Source: Rufibacter roseolus
GTDB taxonomy: Bacteria > Bacteroidota > Bacteroidia > Cytophagales > Hymenobacteraceae
Reading direction: 5' to 3'
Length of the DNA stretch: 64,000 bases
Assembly (NCBI RefSeq): GCF_017916365.1
Contig: NZ_JAFMSU010000001.1
Location: 1,703,028 to 1,767,027 of the forward strand
Shown here: positions 52,470-61,370 of the stretch, piece by piece
How positions within the stretch are numbered: position 1 is the first letter of the stretch
Layout: each line of letters begins with the position of its first letter
Notes under the pieces: model-generated
Seen by the model: only the letters and a program-made list of their open reading frames with translations
Databases searched by the model: none
Told to the model about the DNA's origin: nothing
Made by a program: the position numbers and the translations under genes

Positions 52470-53261
52470 ATGATCCTGAAAAGAACCCTTACTTTCCTGC
52501 TCTGCCTCATGAGCGTCTCTGCTTTCGCGCAGGACTGGAATAAGAAGAAATGCGCCGTGGTCCTCACTTATGACGATGCCCTCAACACGCACCTGGACAA
52601 AGTAATCCCGGCGCTGGACTCTGTGAAACTGAAAGGCACCTTCTATCTCATCGCCTCCTCGCCGGCGTTCACCAAACGCCTGCCCGAGTGGCGCAAGGCC
52701 GCCGCCAACAAGCACGAACTCGCCAACCATTCGCTATTCCACCCCTGCGACGGCCGCCAACCCGGCAGAAGCTTTGTGACCCCGGATTATGACCTGGCTA
52801 CCTACTCCGTGCGTCGCATCACCGATGAGATCAAGATGACCAACGCAGCCCTGGAAGCGGTAGACGGCAAAAAAGAACACACCTTCGCCTACCCCTGCGG
52901 CGATACCAAAGTGGCCGGCGTCAATTATATGGACGGTCTGAAGAACGACGTGTTTGCCGCCCGCGGCGTGCAGAGCGTCTACGTACCCAAAACGCAGACA
53001 GACGTGTACAATGTAGGCTCCTTTATGATCAACGGCCAGACCGGCGATGAACTCATTGCCATGGTGAAGAAGGCTATGGAAACCAACAGCATGGTTGTGT
53101 TCCTGTTCCACGGCGTAGGCGGCGAGCACGCCCTCAACGTCTCCCTGGAGGCGCACCACCAATTACTGCAGTTCCTGAAGAAGAACGAAAAAGACATCTG
53201 GAACACCACCTTCATTGAGGCTGCCAAACACCTTAAGGCAACAGCTTCGGCGAAGAAGTAA
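52470..53261 (+). CDS. Secreted polysaccharide deacetylase (NodB fold)
   Basis: A 263-residue exported carbohydrate esterase of the NodB type. The ATG at 52470 gives a direct signal peptide (LTFLLCLMSVSAFAQ). The catalytic Asp pair is TYDDA (Asp35, Asp36), the metal His are His87 and His91 (NHSLFHP), the arginine-type motif lies near TFAYPCGD, and the final LFHGVGGEH supplies the late His. It should remove N- or O-acetyl groups from a glycan in the periplasm or outside. It lies divergent from the methyltransferase gene and within the glycan region. Confidence 0.9.
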   Translation: MILKRTLTFLLCLMSVSAFAQDWNKKKCAVVLTYDDALNTHLDKVIPALDSVKLKGTFYLIASSPAFTKRLPEWRKAAANKHELANHSLFHPCDGRQPGRSFVTPDYDLATYSVRRITDEIKMTNAALEAVDGKKEHTFAYPCGDTKVAGVNYMDGLKNDVFAARGVQSVYVPKTQTDVYNVGSFMINGQTGDELIAMVKKAMETNSMVVFLFHGVGGEHALNVSLEAHHQLLQFLKKNEKDIWNTTFIEAAKHLKATASAKK

Positions 53262-53276
53262 ACGGGTATAGCTTGT

Positions 53277-53338
53277 AAAAAGCCCCGCTGCTTTCTGCTT
53301 GTTTTCGATAAAACAAGCAGAAAGCAGCGGGGCTTTTT
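53277..53338. repeat. Perfect 29-bp hairpin, 4-nt loop (intergenic hairpin family)
   Basis: Arms 53277-53305 and 53310-53338 are exact reverse complements around the loop CGAT. The arms begin and end in A and T runs, so it can act as a terminator on both strands. It lies 16 nt after the deacetylase stop codon and 9 nt from the convergent minus-strand stop. It is the longest perfect member of the family seen. Confidence 0.92.
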
Positions 53339-53346
53339 ATTTGTGA

Positions 53347-53829
53347 TTAGTTAGAGCTAATAGGCTGGCAATATTTTGCCACGTTTTCTCTTATCTCTTC
53401 TAAGGTGTTTAGGGACAAACCATCTTTAGCGGAAGAAAGCACAAGCATGATTTTTCTGTTTCTATAGAACGTCAAAGTCAACGGGTTCCATTTTCGTTGG
53501 GACTTTGTAACAGGACTTGAAGCCTGGAGAGTTGTTTCGCTAAACGGTAGAACTTTCTTTTTGATAAGAAGGGGAATAGAGGTTGTTTCCAGAATGATTT
53601 CTTCCCGTTCTGTGTCAAAGGTCAACCGCAGTAGCCGGCTTCTTCCGAAAGCATCTATCAAAGCCATTAAAGCAAAAACTCCTGCCAATGGATAATAGCT
53701 ATCCCAAACCAGATCGGTCTTAATGAAGAGGTCAACCAGAGGTAAAATAGCCAATGGTAAAAAGGTAAAAAGAACCTCTTTGATTGCTGCTTTTCTGAGT
53801 TTTCGAATATCTGATGTATAAACCAGCAT
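53347..53829 (-). CDS. Hypothetical membrane protein with PH-like C-terminal part
   Basis: A 160-residue protein that I do not recognise. Two membrane helices are near 18-36 (VLFTFLPLAILPLVDLF) and 45-60 (YYPLAGVFALMALIDAF). The rest is beta-rich and faces the cytoplasm or periplasm: LRLTFDTEREEIILET, IKKKVLPFSETTL, WNPLTLTFYRNRKIMLVLSS. This layout resembles small bacterial PH-like proteins. It is visibly more AT-rich than its neighbours, which may indicate recent acquisition or simply relaxed composition. Confidence 0.65.
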   Translation of the reverse strand: MLVYTSDIRKLRKAAIKEVLFTFLPLAILPLVDLFIKTDLVWDSYYPLAGVFALMALIDAFGRSRLLRLTFDTEREEIILETTSIPLLIKKKVLPFSETTLQASSPVTKSQRKWNPLTLTFYRNRKIMLVLSSAKDGLSLNTLEEIRENVAKYCQPISSN

Positions 53830-53856
53830 CTGGTAGAAAACCTAAATTATCCCTTC

Positions 53857-54735
53857 TTAAAAATACGCTGCGTACTCTTTCGGCAGCTCGTCTAGCTCCT
53901 TCAGCAGGATGTCTTTGTAGTAAACCTCGGCGGCTTCGCTTTGGATCTGGATTTTGCCTTTGGTGAGCGGAGTGGTTTTGTCGTTTTCTACGTAGCGGGA
54001 GTTCTGCAGCACCATCACCACCTGGCCGTTCACAATGTGCAGGCTTTTGCCTTTGTAGCAGATCAGTTCAATCTGGGTCCAGTCGCCGTTTTTGCTTTCA
54101 CGGTTTTCGCTGCGTAGGCACAGGCCGTCTCGGCCGGAGCCCCGCCCGAAACCCAGGAACGGCTGCTTCGCATCAGCCACGGAGTTCATCATGCCCTCGG
54201 GGAGAAACGCCCTAATGTCAATGGCGGAGTTGGCGATGCTCCAGTAATCACCGGTGTGGCCTTCCATGATCTGGAATTCCTGCGAGAGCATCCAGGCGCG
54301 CCAGTAATCTTTCCCGCTTTCCCCAATGGAATGGTACAACACCCCCGAGTCTTTGAGCAGGTCTTTGCGGGGTTCAAACTTGTTCTGGCCCCACCTGTAT
54401 TTGAGCTTGAGGTGGTAGTTCTCGTACTCCTGTTTGGTGTAGACGCAGCCGTAAATCTCGCCGCTCACCTTCAGAATTGGTTCGCCTTTTTCCTCCATGT
54501 ACGTGAACACCGTCTGGCCTTTCTGGTTGTACCCGATGGGCGCGATCTCCTTGCCTTGCGCATCCGTGGGCACTTTGCCGTTGTAGCCCAGTTTATGCCG
54601 ATAGCTCAGGTACGTTTCCCACTGCGTGAGATTCTTGTCCAGCAAAGGCGTCCATTCTTTTTTGGGCAGGAAGGAAGATAATCCAAGACAAGTGAAGAGT
54701 AAGGCGGTAAACCAGAGGGTAGGTTTCGTTTTCAT
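53857..54735 (-). CDS. DUF1080 (3-keto-disaccharide hydrolase-like) protein
   Basis: A 292-residue exported protein with a short N-terminal signal (LWFTALLFTCLGLSSFLP), then the concanavalin-like DUF1080 domain: WTPLLDKNLTQWETYLS near the start, then ILKVSGEIYGCVYTKQEY, FEPRKDLLKDSGVLYHSIGE, SQEFQIMEGHTGDYW and IELICYKGKSLHIVNGQVVM, ending GKIQIQSEAAEVYYKDILLK. Members hydrolyse 3-keto-glycosides or bind glycans. It is upstream of the small membrane protein and downstream of the esterase on the same strand. Confidence 0.88.
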   Translation of the reverse strand: MKTKPTLWFTALLFTCLGLSSFLPKKEWTPLLDKNLTQWETYLSYRHKLGYNGKVPTDAQGKEIAPIGYNQKGQTVFTYMEEKGEPILKVSGEIYGCVYTKQEYENYHLKLKYRWGQNKFEPRKDLLKDSGVLYHSIGESGKDYWRAWMLSQEFQIMEGHTGDYWSIANSAIDIRAFLPEGMMNSVADAKQPFLGFGRGSGRDGLCLRSENRESKNGDWTQIELICYKGKSLHIVNGQVVMVLQNSRYVENDKTTPLTKGKIQIQSEAAEVYYKDILLKELDELPKEYAAYF

Positions 54736-54899
54736 AGTGGGGTTGGGTTGATAAAATCTGGTATCTCTTTTTGAGGGTGTTTTTCAGAAATAAGGGCTAA
54801 AGTAAGCATAAAAAGAGAAAGCCATCTGCCAGAAAAAGAAGCTCTTGAAAAGCTGCGTTCTGACAGATGGCTTTACCGGGTTATGAGGGAAGTGAAGGG

Positions 54900-56558
54900 T
54901 TATTTCTTAGCGTTCAGCTCATCAAGGAGCAGGTAGCGGCCGCGGTTTTTCTCGGTGACGGTTTTGGTGTTCACGTCAATGACCTGGTACTGCGCGGCGT
55001 TGCCGGTGGCAGTAGGCCATTTTGGTAAGTTGCCGCCGTTGGGGTTACCGGTTTTTATAAAATTGGCGAAGTACTCCTGCATGGTCTTGGAGACTTTGTA
55101 GTCCTCCGGAGTCCAGGCGAAGACCTTGTTCGTGGCCAGGTTGCCCATGGCGTACTCAATCTCGGCAGAGTGGACGGCACCCGTGGCGGGCGGGGCTTTG
55201 GGCGCGTTGGAATCCTTTACCACGCCGCCTGCCAGACCGGCGGTGGCGTTGCCCATCTCGGGTACCATCTCAGGACGAGGGCGGGAGTACAGGTAACGGT
55301 ACACGGGTTTGCCGCTGGTTTTGCCGTGCAGGTCAATCCATTTCCAGGTGCTGTAGGCGATGAACCGGTCCCCGGACAAGTCAGTAGCCACCTGCGCAAC
55401 CTCGGCATCAGAAGCGGCGGCATATTGTTTCAGGACATCCTCGGCCCGGGGACCATACAGTTTCTGCACTAGTTTGGTGTAGTTTTCCTTCGTAGGGGCA
55501 TCCTGCCCGAAGAGGGCGCGGTAGGTCATTTCCTCTGAGTTCCAGCCAGCCAGGAGCGGAACATTGGCCTGCTCACCCGCCGCGAAAACGGCCGCAGGGG
55601 ATTTAGTGAAGAAGTAGCCGTCCAGGGTAGGCAGGAAACGGCCCATGCCTGGTTTGCCAGCCTCGTTCAGAAGCTGTTTGGCGTCCATGGCCCGCAAGGC
55701 TGCCAGAGAAGTAGCCCCGATGCTGGTGGCAAACTTCACGCCGTTCTGCTCAGCCTCGGCCAGCGGAATTGGATCGAGGCCCGAGTTCACCAAGGCCCCG
55801 CTTTCCCCAATAGCGCCGGCCATGAGGTTCTTAGACAACGGAGACGCCATCTGTGCACTCACCGAGATAGACCCCGCCGATTCCCCGGCAATGGTTACCC
55901 GGTTTGGATCTCCGCCGAAGGCCGCAATGTTCTCTTTGACCCAGCGCAATGCCGCCGCCTGGTCCAGGAAACCGTAGTTGCCCGAGCCCTTGTAAGGAGA
56001 GGCCTGACTTAGCTCCGGGTGCGCGAAGAACCCGAACACGCCCAAACGGTAATTCACCGTAATGGCCACAATACCTTTCTGCGCCATGCTCTCGCCGTCA
56101 TAGCGCGGCTCAGATCCGTCGCCGGCAATAAAGCCCCCGCCGTAGAAGTACACCAGCACCGGCAGCTTCTCTTTCCCGGTTTTGGCCGGCGTCCAGACAT
56201 TGAGGTATAGGCAATCTTCGCTCACGCCATTGCTCCGGAAATTCATATCCCCGAATACCGGCAACTGCATGGCCCTCGGCCCGAATTGCGTTGCCTTGCG
56301 CACGCCCTGCCAGTTCTTCACCGGCTGCGGTTCGCGCCAGCGCAGCTCGCCCACCGGCGGCGCGGCAAACGGCACCCCCTTGAACGAGCGGATGCCACTC
56401 TTCTCCAAAGTGCCTTCTACCAGGCCGTTGGCGGTTTTTACCTGGTTCATGGTGGTGGAAGCTCCAGCGGTTTTGCTTTTGGTTTGCGCCCCTACCGTGG
56501 GTGCTAACAGCACAGCCACGAGGAGCAGGAGGAAGATTTTGTTTAGGCGACGTTGCAT
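54900..56558 (-). CDS. Secreted type B carboxylesterase
   Basis: A 552-residue alpha/beta hydrolase of the carboxylesterase/cholinesterase family. A signal peptide (LLLVAVLLAPTVGAQ) precedes the family opening TANGLVEGTLEKSGIRSFKG. The oxyanion hole is YGGGFIAGDG, and the nucleophile is Ser227 in IAGESAGSIS. The catalytic His is probably in GAVHSAEIEYAMG, and the acid lies near GWNSEEMTYRA. SEDCLYLNVWTP is the usual type B signature. It should hydrolyse carboxylic esters outside the cytoplasm; natural substrate unknown, though feruloyl or acetyl glycan esters would fit. Confidence 0.92.
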   Translation of the reverse strand: MQRRLNKIFLLLLVAVLLAPTVGAQTKSKTAGASTTMNQVKTANGLVEGTLEKSGIRSFKGVPFAAPPVGELRWREPQPVKNWQGVRKATQFGPRAMQLPVFGDMNFRSNGVSEDCLYLNVWTPAKTGKEKLPVLVYFYGGGFIAGDGSEPRYDGESMAQKGIVAITVNYRLGVFGFFAHPELSQASPYKGSGNYGFLDQAAALRWVKENIAAFGGDPNRVTIAGESAGSISVSAQMASPLSKNLMAGAIGESGALVNSGLDPIPLAEAEQNGVKFATSIGATSLAALRAMDAKQLLNEAGKPGMGRFLPTLDGYFFTKSPAAVFAAGEQANVPLLAGWNSEEMTYRALFGQDAPTKENYTKLVQKLYGPRAEDVLKQYAAASDAEVAQVATDLSGDRFIAYSTWKWIDLHGKTSGKPVYRYLYSRPRPEMVPEMGNATAGLAGGVVKDSNAPKAPPATGAVHSAEIEYAMGNLATNKVFAWTPEDYKVSKTMQEYFANFIKTGNPNGGNLPKWPTATGNAAQYQVIDVNTKTVTEKNRGRYLLLDELNAKK

Positions 56559-56754
56559 ATGTTAAAGCTGTTTTTCTAGATGAAATGATGTGTTCACAAA
56601 GATGGCAGTTCATGCCCAAACCCCGGAAAGAGGAATAGACATAAAGGTACCTGCTATCAAGATCAAGATATAAAATTAATCAGGAAGGCAATGAATACGG
56701 ACTGATTTTCAATACAGAATTATTGGCAGCACACGATGCTTCAGAAAGTAAACC

Positions 56755-57414
56755 TTACTTCTTCAGATAGATGTCTCTTCTGCCAACCCAGGTATTATTT
56801 GCGTTCTTCTGAACGTTCACAATGCCCGTGCCTCCTACGTCTGTAAACAAAGATGCCAAGTATTTGGCATTCACCAGGTTATCGTCTTTGAATACAAAAT
56901 CACTGATGTAAAAGGGAGCGCCATTCTCTGGTTTTATGGCCGCGTGGATGTGGGCGGGCATGGAGTTATCTGGGTAACGGGCGGGCCTGATGGATTTGAT
57001 CTCATAAGAACCGTTTTGGTCTGTCTTGCACCAGCCATGCAGGCGCCCATGCCATTTCTGGACGCCGGTTTCATTTCCTTTCTTGGCGTAATGGCCGGTA
57101 TTGTCTGTGTGATAGGCGTAAATGATGGCGTTGGAAAGCGGCGTATTACCGTCCTTTTTGAAAATTCGGCCGGAAATCACCAGCCGTTCCCCGGGCTCTG
57201 CCGCACCCGCGATAGTCATGGTGCGGGTGAGTTTCTGGGGCATGTTCAGGAAACAGCATTCTATGGCCGCATCGGGATTGTCGCAACTGTCAGCAACGGT
57301 TTGGACAGTCGCTTTCTCTGGCTGGTGTTGCGTCTGCGAGGAAGAAGATTCACAGGCGGAACCCAGCAAAAGCAGCAGGAAGCTACTCACCCAAATGTGC
57401 AGTTTTGTTCCCAT
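56755..57414 (-). CDS. Lipoprotein with intradiol dioxygenase-like domain
   Basis: A 219-residue lipoprotein. The ATG at 57414 gives a short signal peptide ending LLLGSAC; a longer frame adds nine residues. The mature part has the intradiol ring-cleavage dioxygenase sandwich: GERLVISGRIFKKDGNTPLS, AIIYAYHTDNTGHYAKKG (candidate iron Tyr residues), DQNGSYEIKSIRPARYP, and MPAHIHAAIKP (the HxH iron ligands). Ligand residues look complete, but surface-attached homologues in Bacteroidota have no known substrate, so catechol cleavage should not be assumed. Confidence 0.82.
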   Translation of the reverse strand: MGTKLHIWVSSFLLLLLGSACESSSSQTQHQPEKATVQTVADSCDNPDAAIECCFLNMPQKLTRTMTIAGAAEPGERLVISGRIFKKDGNTPLSNAIIYAYHTDNTGHYAKKGNETGVQKWHGRLHGWCKTDQNGSYEIKSIRPARYPDNSMPAHIHAAIKPENGAPFYISDFVFKDDNLVNAKYLASLFTDVGGTGIVNVQKNANNTWVGRRDIYLKK

Positions 57415-57543
57415 GATCTTCTTTATACGTGTAAAAACCAAGCGAATCTATTCCTTGCCAAAACAATCAAAGAGGCGGAAAAACTATGTCCACTAAGCCG
57501 ATCAAAGGTGACAGTAAAAGCCAGGATTAGGCGGGCCTAAAAA

Positions 57544-57581
57544 CGTTTTCGGCCTGCTTTTTACAAAACAGGCCGAAAACG
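57544..57581. repeat. 17-bp hairpin, 4-nt loop (intergenic hairpin family)
   Basis: Arms 57544-57560 and 57565-57581 pair at 16 of 17 positions around the loop TTAC, with TTT and AAAA at the loop. It ends 25 nt after the stop codon of the CgeB-like gene at 57606. Confidence 0.85.
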
Positions 57582-57605
57582 ACATTCACGTATTTTGAAG
57601 CAGAA

Positions 57606-58733
57606 CTAACTTCCCAACTCTATTTCCTTTGTCTCACTCAGGACTCCAGACTCAGAACTCAGGACTTCCAGAATATAGCTTTCCAGCTCCTGCGCGCGGT
57701 GCGCGGCGGTGTGGTGGGCCAGGACTTTCTGGCGGGCGCGTTCGGCGATGGCTGTGCGTTTGTCTTCCGGTAAATGAATCAGGAAATTAAGTGTGTCCTC
57801 AGCGGAGTAGGAGACTAGGATCTCTTTGTTGAACTCAAACAGCTCATCCAGGCCGTCCCAGTAATCGGAGATGATGGGGGTACCACAGGCGGCGGCTTCA
57901 AAGAGACGCACGCTGGGCGAGTAGCCGGCCTTGATCATATCGGCGCGGGTGATGTTTTGGGTGAAGCGCTGCTGGTTGTAGAATTTGCGGTGCTCAGCGG
58001 GTGGCAGGTGATGGATGTACTCACAGTTCTCGGGCCATTGAATGGAATCTGGGTACTGCGGGCCCGCCACTACGAAGGAGCCCAACGGCCACTCACGGGC
58101 GGCGTCCAGCATGAGTTTCTCCAGCGGCGGCTGACGGTCATCGGAGTAGGTACCCAGGTAGCCTAAGTCCCACACTTTCTCTTCCTGCGGCTCTGGGAAG
58201 TAAAGCTCCGGGTCAAACGAGCAGTACAACGGACGCGCCATAGGTGAACCGAACTCCTTCTCCAGTTTCTCCAGGGTTGGTCCGCCGGTAAACGACAAGT
58301 ACATGTCGTACTGCGGGATTAGGCGCGGGTGCAGGTACTCGTAGTCTTCGCGGGCCAGTTTCGCCAGGGTCACTGGCGTATCGATGTCGTAGAAACCGGT
58401 GACGCCCTGCGCCGTTTGGATGGCCCATTCGCCCACGGCTACTCCCTCGGGTACGTACGAACCTACCAGCACGAAATCAGCGGTGCGCACCTGCTCCGTG
58501 AAGCGGGTCTGCAAATCTTCCAGCGACTGGTACAACTCGGTCTGGCAGTATTCAGGGTTAGGTAAATCACGATTAGAAGCGTACCACGGCACATCGCGCT
58601 CCAGGAACAGGATGTGGTGACCGCGGTTGCGCAACTCGCGCACTAGGCCTCTAAACGTGGTGGCGTGCCCATTTCCCCAACTAGAGGTAATAGACAAGCC
58701 CAGAATGACTATGTTCAATGGTTTTTGACTCAT
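57606..58733 (-). CDS. CgeB-like glycosyltransferase, copy 1
   Basis: A 375-residue GT-B glycosyltransferase of the CgeB type. The N-terminal half starts NIVILGLSITSSWGNGHATT and contains RNRGHHILFLERDVPWYASN; the C-terminal donor half has DLGYLGTYSDDRQPPLEKLM, PAEHRKFYNQQRFTQNITRA, and GYSPSVRLFEAAACGTPIIS, the usual sugar-nucleotide closing motif. The last 20 residues (SSESGVLSETKEIELGS) are encoded by a short direct repeat (ACTCAGGACT at 57636-57645 and 57657-57666) and look like a recent extension. It is the last of three CgeB-like genes on this strand. Confidence 0.87.
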   Translation of the reverse strand: MSQKPLNIVILGLSITSSWGNGHATTFRGLVRELRNRGHHILFLERDVPWYASNRDLPNPEYCQTELYQSLEDLQTRFTEQVRTADFVLVGSYVPEGVAVGEWAIQTAQGVTGFYDIDTPVTLAKLAREDYEYLHPRLIPQYDMYLSFTGGPTLEKLEKEFGSPMARPLYCSFDPELYFPEPQEEKVWDLGYLGTYSDDRQPPLEKLMLDAAREWPLGSFVVAGPQYPDSIQWPENCEYIHHLPPAEHRKFYNQQRFTQNITRADMIKAGYSPSVRLFEAAACGTPIISDYWDGLDELFEFNKEILVSYSAEDTLNFLIHLPEDKRTAIAERARQKVLAHHTAAHRAQELESYILEVLSSESGVLSETKEIELGS

Positions 58734-58782
58734 GTGGAAGATGTTAGTATCTAGATGTTAGATGCTAGACTTTTATTTTTCA

Positions 58783-58982
58783 CTGGCGCGAGCGTCCCGC
58801 TCGTGTCCGCACGCTTTCCAAAGGATGTTTGATTCAAACACTCCTGTCATCTTGGAAATACCTTATGGGCGAACTTTAAAAGCATTAATGAAACGCTACT
58901 ACCGTTTGCTCACAAGGTCCTTTCAGGATGACAAAAAGGTGAACTAGAATGCGTGCGGACACGAGCGGGACGCTCGCGCCAG
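58783..58982. repeat. Element with perfect 32-bp terminal inverted repeats and nested element
   Basis: Arms 58783-58814 and 58951-58982 are exact reverse complements (start CTGGCGCGAGCGTCCCGCTC), 136 bp apart. Inside, about 58852-58933, is a copy of the TGTCATC-type repeat also seen at 20037 and 47534, so one repeat has inserted into, or been captured by, another. No transposase is present. It separates CgeB copies 1 and 2. Confidence 0.88.
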
Positions 58983-58993
58983 CGGCTCAGCTA

Positions 58994-59031
58994 TGTTCTG
59001 GGGCTGATTTCTGAAAATCAGCCCCAGAACA
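58994..59031. repeat. Perfect 17-bp hairpin, 4-nt loop (intergenic hairpin family)
   Basis: Arms 58994-59010 and 59015-59031 are exact reverse complements around the loop CTGA. It lies 10 nt after the stop codon of CgeB copy 2 and next to the larger element at 58783. Confidence 0.9.
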
Positions 59032-59040
59032 GAAATCAGG

Positions 59041-60168
59041 TTAAGACACCAAAGCGTCTGCCGAGGAAGGAGCAGCCGTAGTGGTGCGTGGAGTGGTCAA
59101 AAGCAGTTGCTCCAGTTCATCGGCGCGGTGGTCATAGGTGTGTTTGGCCAGTACTTTTTGGTAGGCGGCTTCGCCGATGGCTTTGGCGCGCTCTGGCGTT
59201 AAACCTTGCAGTAGCGTAGCGACTTCAGCTCCGTCTTTGGCTACCAGAATTTCAGTCTCGGGTTCGAAGAAGAAGTCAATGCCTTCCCAGTAATCAGTGA
59301 TGATGCAGGCGCCAGCACCGGCGGCTTCAAACACGCGGGTGGCCGGGGAGAAGCCGTAACGGGCCATGCTTTCGCGGCTGATGTTCAGGACGGCTTTAGG
59401 CGTGCAGTTGAAGGCGTTGTGCTCTTTGGTGTACACGTGGCCGATGTAGTTCACGTTCGCGCTCATGGGTTTGTCGCCCCAGCCGCTGCCGCCAATGATG
59501 AACTGCTGCTCGGGTAATTTGGCGGCCACGTCTAGGAAGAACTGCTCTACACGAGCTTCGCGGTCAGGGAGGCGGTTGCCTAAGAAGGCGAGGTCGCATT
59601 GGAAACGCTCCTCGGGCTCTACTGGGTAATGTGTGGCGGTGTCCAAAGCATTGTAGATAGGAACACACTTCTTCGCGCCTAATTTCGCGTACGCGTTGAT
59701 GACCGGGTCTCCGCCGCCGTAGGTCAGAATGAGGTCATATTGCGGAACATGGGCTCTGAATGGGTCGGCGGGGTCGTTCTCTACGCGGTCCAGGGTGGCG
59801 GGTGCGTCAACGTCCCAGAAAATCACGAGGCAGTTCTGGCTTTGTAGTTTCAGCACTTCGGCTTCGAGCAACTCGTCAAAGACACCTACGCCGCTGGCTT
59901 TCACCACCACATCGGCCGAGGCCGCATCTTCCAAGGCTTTATACACGGCTTCCTCGGTGGCCGGATACACGACTACTTTGGCGTACTCGGGGTCCGGAAT
60001 GTCGCGGTTTTCCTGGCGCTGGTAGGCATCAGGCTCGTAGAAAGTGACCTGGTGGCCACGGTCATGCAGCGCCCGCACGATACCGCGGTAGTAGGTGGCG
60101 GCACCGTTCCAGTACGCGGAAACCAAACTAGAACCGAAGAAGGCGATGTTGAGCTTTTTATTCTGCAT
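59041..60168 (-). CDS. CgeB-like glycosyltransferase, copy 2
   Basis: A 375-residue paralogue of the gene at 57606. It starts NIAFFGSSLVSAYWNGAATY, then GIVRALHDRGHQVTFYEPDA; the donor half has DLAFLGNRLPDREARVEQFF, FIIGGSGWGD, VLNISRESMARYGFSPATRV and FEAAGAGACIITDYWEG. Both nucleotide and acceptor halves are complete. Its start codon lies within the end of copy 3 (11-nt overlap, 60158-60168), so the two are translationally coupled. Sugar donor unknown. Confidence 0.88.
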   Translation of the reverse strand: MQNKKLNIAFFGSSLVSAYWNGAATYYRGIVRALHDRGHQVTFYEPDAYQRQENRDIPDPEYAKVVVYPATEEAVYKALEDAASADVVVKASGVGVFDELLEAEVLKLQSQNCLVIFWDVDAPATLDRVENDPADPFRAHVPQYDLILTYGGGDPVINAYAKLGAKKCVPIYNALDTATHYPVEPEERFQCDLAFLGNRLPDREARVEQFFLDVAAKLPEQQFIIGGSGWGDKPMSANVNYIGHVYTKEHNAFNCTPKAVLNISRESMARYGFSPATRVFEAAGAGACIITDYWEGIDFFFEPETEILVAKDGAEVATLLQGLTPERAKAIGEAAYQKVLAKHTYDHRADELEQLLLTTPRTTTAAPSSADALVS

Positions 60169-61297
60169 GGGTCACAGGAGATTTTGAGGATGGATAAATT
60201 TTTTCGGGCGCGATGCCCAGTTCTTCGCAGATTTCCTCCAGCTCGTTCACGCGGTGCGAGCAGGAGTGTCTGCGGTTGATGGTGCGCAGGCCGTCAGCCA
60301 CCATGTCCTGGGTGCGCCGGGTGTCTTGCAGTACGCTTTGCAGGTGTTTTTTCATTTCGGCACCGTTTTTAGCGACCAGGAAATCTTCGCCGGGCGTGAA
60401 CAGGTTCTCGGCATCTTCCCAAGGCGCGGTAATCAACGGAATACCGCAGGCCAGCGCCTCAAACGGACGGATAGTTGGAATACCAGGCAGCGCCTCTACG
60501 TATGGTCTCCGCGGTACGTGCACCGTCACTTTGTACTTGGCGAACACCTCAGGGGCTTTGTAATTGGGCAGCCACTCACCGTATTCAATTCCGGCCTCAG
60601 CCAGTGATTTAATGGCGTGGTCTGGGTAGCGTACGCCGTACACCTTGGCTTTCAGGCCGAGTTCTTTCACGGGGTTCAGCAGGAATTCGTGCAACTCGGC
60701 GGTGCGTTCTTCGTCGCCCCAGTTGCCAATCCAAACCAAATCACCTTCTTTCTCGGTGGAGGTGCGCGGATAGAAAATGCGGGTATCGGCGGCTTCGTGC
60801 CAGGTCCAGGCTTTCTTTGTCCAGCCTTCGTTCAGGTACAGTTCTTTGATGACATTCCCGAAGGCCAGCACGCCGTCATAGTGGCTGAGGTCATAGGCGG
60901 CCATGCTCTCGCGCTCGGTTACGGCGCGGTGGTGGGTGTCATGGAACAGCAGGCGGTAGTTGTTTTTGCTGCGGTGCTCGCCCACCAGACGTACCAGGTC
61001 ATGGTCGTTCCATTCGTGCACCAACACCAAATCGGCACCGGCCAGCACCTCGTCTAAATTGAGGGTATCCAGTTCGTAGAAATTGGTGTCCAGGCCCGGG
61101 TAGTATTGGTGCAGTTCCTCAATTTTCTCCTCGCCGTACTGCGAGATGAGGTTGCTAAGGCTCCAGCCGTCTTTGGGTTCGTAAACCTGCACGTCATGGC
61201 CACGGCTCTTAAGTTCCTGCACGATGCCGCGTAGGAAGTGGGCGTTGCCGTGGTTCCAGTCTGAGAGCAGGGAGTGGTAGAATAATACCAGTTTCAT
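60158..61297 (-). CDS. CgeB-like glycosyltransferase, copy 3
   Basis: A 379-residue member of the same family, more divergent. It starts KLVLFYHSLLSDWNHGNAHF and LKSRGHDVQVYEPKDGWSLS; the donor half has DLVWIGNWGDEERTAELHEF, PEVFAKYKVTVHVPRRPYVE and IPTIRPFEALACGIPLITAP. The shared residue pattern SDWNHGNAHF versus SAYWNGAATY and SSWGNGHATT across the three copies marks a common acceptor-side motif. The three genes probably build one glycan by successive transfers. Confidence 0.87.
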   Translation of the reverse strand: MKLVLFYHSLLSDWNHGNAHFLRGIVQELKSRGHDVQVYEPKDGWSLSNLISQYGEEKIEELHQYYPGLDTNFYELDTLNLDEVLAGADLVLVHEWNDHDLVRLVGEHRSKNNYRLLFHDTHHRAVTERESMAAYDLSHYDGVLAFGNVIKELYLNEGWTKKAWTWHEAADTRIFYPRTSTEKEGDLVWIGNWGDEERTAELHEFLLNPVKELGLKAKVYGVRYPDHAIKSLAEAGIEYGEWLPNYKAPEVFAKYKVTVHVPRRPYVEALPGIPTIRPFEALACGIPLITAPWEDAENLFTPGEDFLVAKNGAEMKKHLQSVLQDTRRTQDMVADGLRTINRRHSCSHRVNELEEICEELGIAPEKIYPSSKSPVTHAE

Positions 61298-61370
61298 AGT
61301 TTTTGGTTAGATGCTAGTAGTTGGAGGTTAGATACTAGACTTATTTGATTCTTTCATTTTACACGCATTC

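Noticed and set aside
56755-57414. Aromatic catabolism by catechol cleavage
   Set aside because: The protein is a surface lipoprotein with no aromatic pathway genes nearby, so only the fold is claimed.
58783-58982. Possible insertion sequence
   Set aside because: It has inverted ends but only 136 bp inside, with no transposase; treated as a non-autonomous repeat.
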